From NCBI GenBank assembly GCA_023055505.1, contig JALIRH010000036.1, positions 4,960,001 through 5,024,000 of the forward strand: 64,000 bases of DNA, written 5' to 3'. Below, piece by piece: positions 63,420-64,000 of the stretch. The notes under the pieces were generated by a model. That model did no database searches. It had not been told where the DNA came from and saw nothing but the letters and a program-made list of their open reading frames with translations. Made by a program: the position numbers and the translations under genes. Positions within the stretch are counted from its first letter, which is position 1. Every line of letters starts with the position of its first letter. Source of the DNA: Callipepla californica brunnescens (lineage: Eukaryota > Chordata > Aves > Galliformes > Odontophoridae).

Positions 63420-63832
63420 ACCCCAACCCCGGACCCTCTTTTCGTCCTTTCGAGTTGTTTCAGGCCGGATTTTCAGCGGAGCGGGGCAGAAAACCCCACC
63501 GCTGCCGCTCAGTGCCTTTCCCTCCCCGGGCCGGGGCCGCCCGCCCGTGCTTTCCTGCCCCGGTTCCGTACTTTCCGTTCCGTGCGAGGGCCGCGGGGGT
63601 CCCGGTGCGGTGCGGGGATAGCGGTCCCGCTGCGCGTGTCCGCGCGTCGCGATCCCGCGGTGCCGGGTCGGGCTCGGCCGAAGGAGCGCGGATCCCGTGC
63701 TCAGGTGCGGGGTCGGGGGCCGCTCGGCCTTTGGGCGCTGACATCCGCGGCTCGGGCCCCGGCCCCGCGCTCGTTGCGGCCGAAATCACCGCGCAGCCCT
63801 CGGCCGAGATTTTGCAGCGTTACGGGGCTGCG

Positions 63833-63898
63833 TTTTTTTTTTTTTCCCCTTTCCTTTTCTAATTTATTTCCACCCCCCCCCTACCCCCCCCCCCCCCC
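63833..63898. repeat. poly-T and poly-C tracts
   Basis: A T13 run is followed by a pyrimidine-rich stretch and two C runs separated by ta. It is a second pyrimidine-only tract on the same strand, about 450 bases after the previous one. Confidence 0.9.
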
Positions 63899-64000
63899 AT
63901 CTTCTCGCAGTTCTCTTGCTCTCCGCAACGCCCCGGCCCCGCAGCCCCGAGGCCGCGTTTGGCCCCGTGGATCTTCCCCCGCTCCCCACGCCGCGTGCGT

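Larger units (their letters stand above)
57238..64000. promoter_or_regulatory. CpG-rich domain of the PRDM16 promoter
   Basis: From about 57,238 to the window end CpG dinucleotides become dense. They cluster in blocks (57,238-57,590; 58,130-58,430; 58,480-61,260; 61,500-61,960; 62,040-62,870; 63,170 onward) separated by short AT-rich islets (57,600-58,120; 61,265-61,430; 61,990-62,040). The rest of the window is CpG-poor. The domain surrounds PRDM16 exon 1 and extends about 5.3 kb upstream of it. Such long, broken CpG domains are typical of developmental regulators under Polycomb control, which fits PRDM16, but the chromatin state is inference. Several open frames above 150 codons here are artefacts of few stop codons in GC-rich DNA. 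Confidence 0.85.
62605..64000 (+). other. PRDM16: start of PRDM16 intron 1
   Basis: Begins at the donor gtaggt and runs beyond the window; intron 1 of this gene is very long in other vertebrates. The visible part is GC- and CpG-rich and holds an unusual density of homopolymers: T32 (62,888-62,919), three G runs (63,037-63,076), an AAT array, T27 (63,357-63,383), C20 (63,400-63,419), T13 (63,833-63,845) and two C runs (63,873-63,898). No exon is recognised. Confidence 0.85.

Noticed and set aside
1..64000. CRISPR arrays, bacterial operons, prophage or intact endogenous retrovirus
   Set aside because: No spaced direct repeats, no ribosome-binding-site-led gene rows, and no gag/pol/env-like frames were seen; the window is vertebrate intergenic DNA.

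Overview
The window is vertebrate nuclear DNA, most likely from a bird and probably a galliform such as chicken. Evidence for a bird: several 3' ends of CR1 LINEs carrying the typical tail (a ggttggact...ggtcttttccaacc box followed by ttctatga or ttctgtga), only sparse interspersed repeats otherwise, two relics of the ancient MIR SINE, and large gene-poor stretches. The species is an inference; the repeat class and the genes are read from the sequence.

The key anchor is near the right end. An ATG at 62,568 opens a 37-nt coding exon encoding MRSKARARKLPK and then a consensus splice donor (gtaggt). This is the N-terminus of PRDM16, the PR/SET-domain zinc-finger regulator of brown fat, haematopoietic stem cell and craniofacial development. 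It lies in a CpG-rich domain of about 6.8 kb (57.2 kb to the window end), and the last 1.4 kb is the start of PRDM16 intron 1, full of long homopolymer runs.

About 18-20 kb upstream, on the same strand, are two intronless actin-related sequences of the ACTRT (Arp-T, testis actin-related) family. The downstream one (43,442-44,540) is full length and co-linear with ACTRT2 but broken by three frameshifts. The upstream one (42,452-42,879) keeps only the C-terminal third, also with a frameshift, and is a clearly diverged second family member. ACTRT2 sits just upstream of PRDM16 in human, so the order and orientation are conserved, while in this genome the actin gene appears to have decayed.

The remaining ~42 kb on the left, and 44.6-57.2 kb, hold no recognisable protein-coding gene. 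They contain four CR1 fragments, two MIR-like relics, microsatellites, a small isolated CpG-rich patch with a CTCF-like site (30.3-30.5 kb), an isolated exon-like segment (40,735-40,855), a TATA box with a downstream donor site (52.1-52.3 kb), and several stretches that look like candidate conserved non-coding elements. The plausible reading is a PRDM16 upstream regulatory landscape. Nearly all short open frames across the window are chance, and those in the CpG domain are long only because stop codons are rare in GC-rich DNA.
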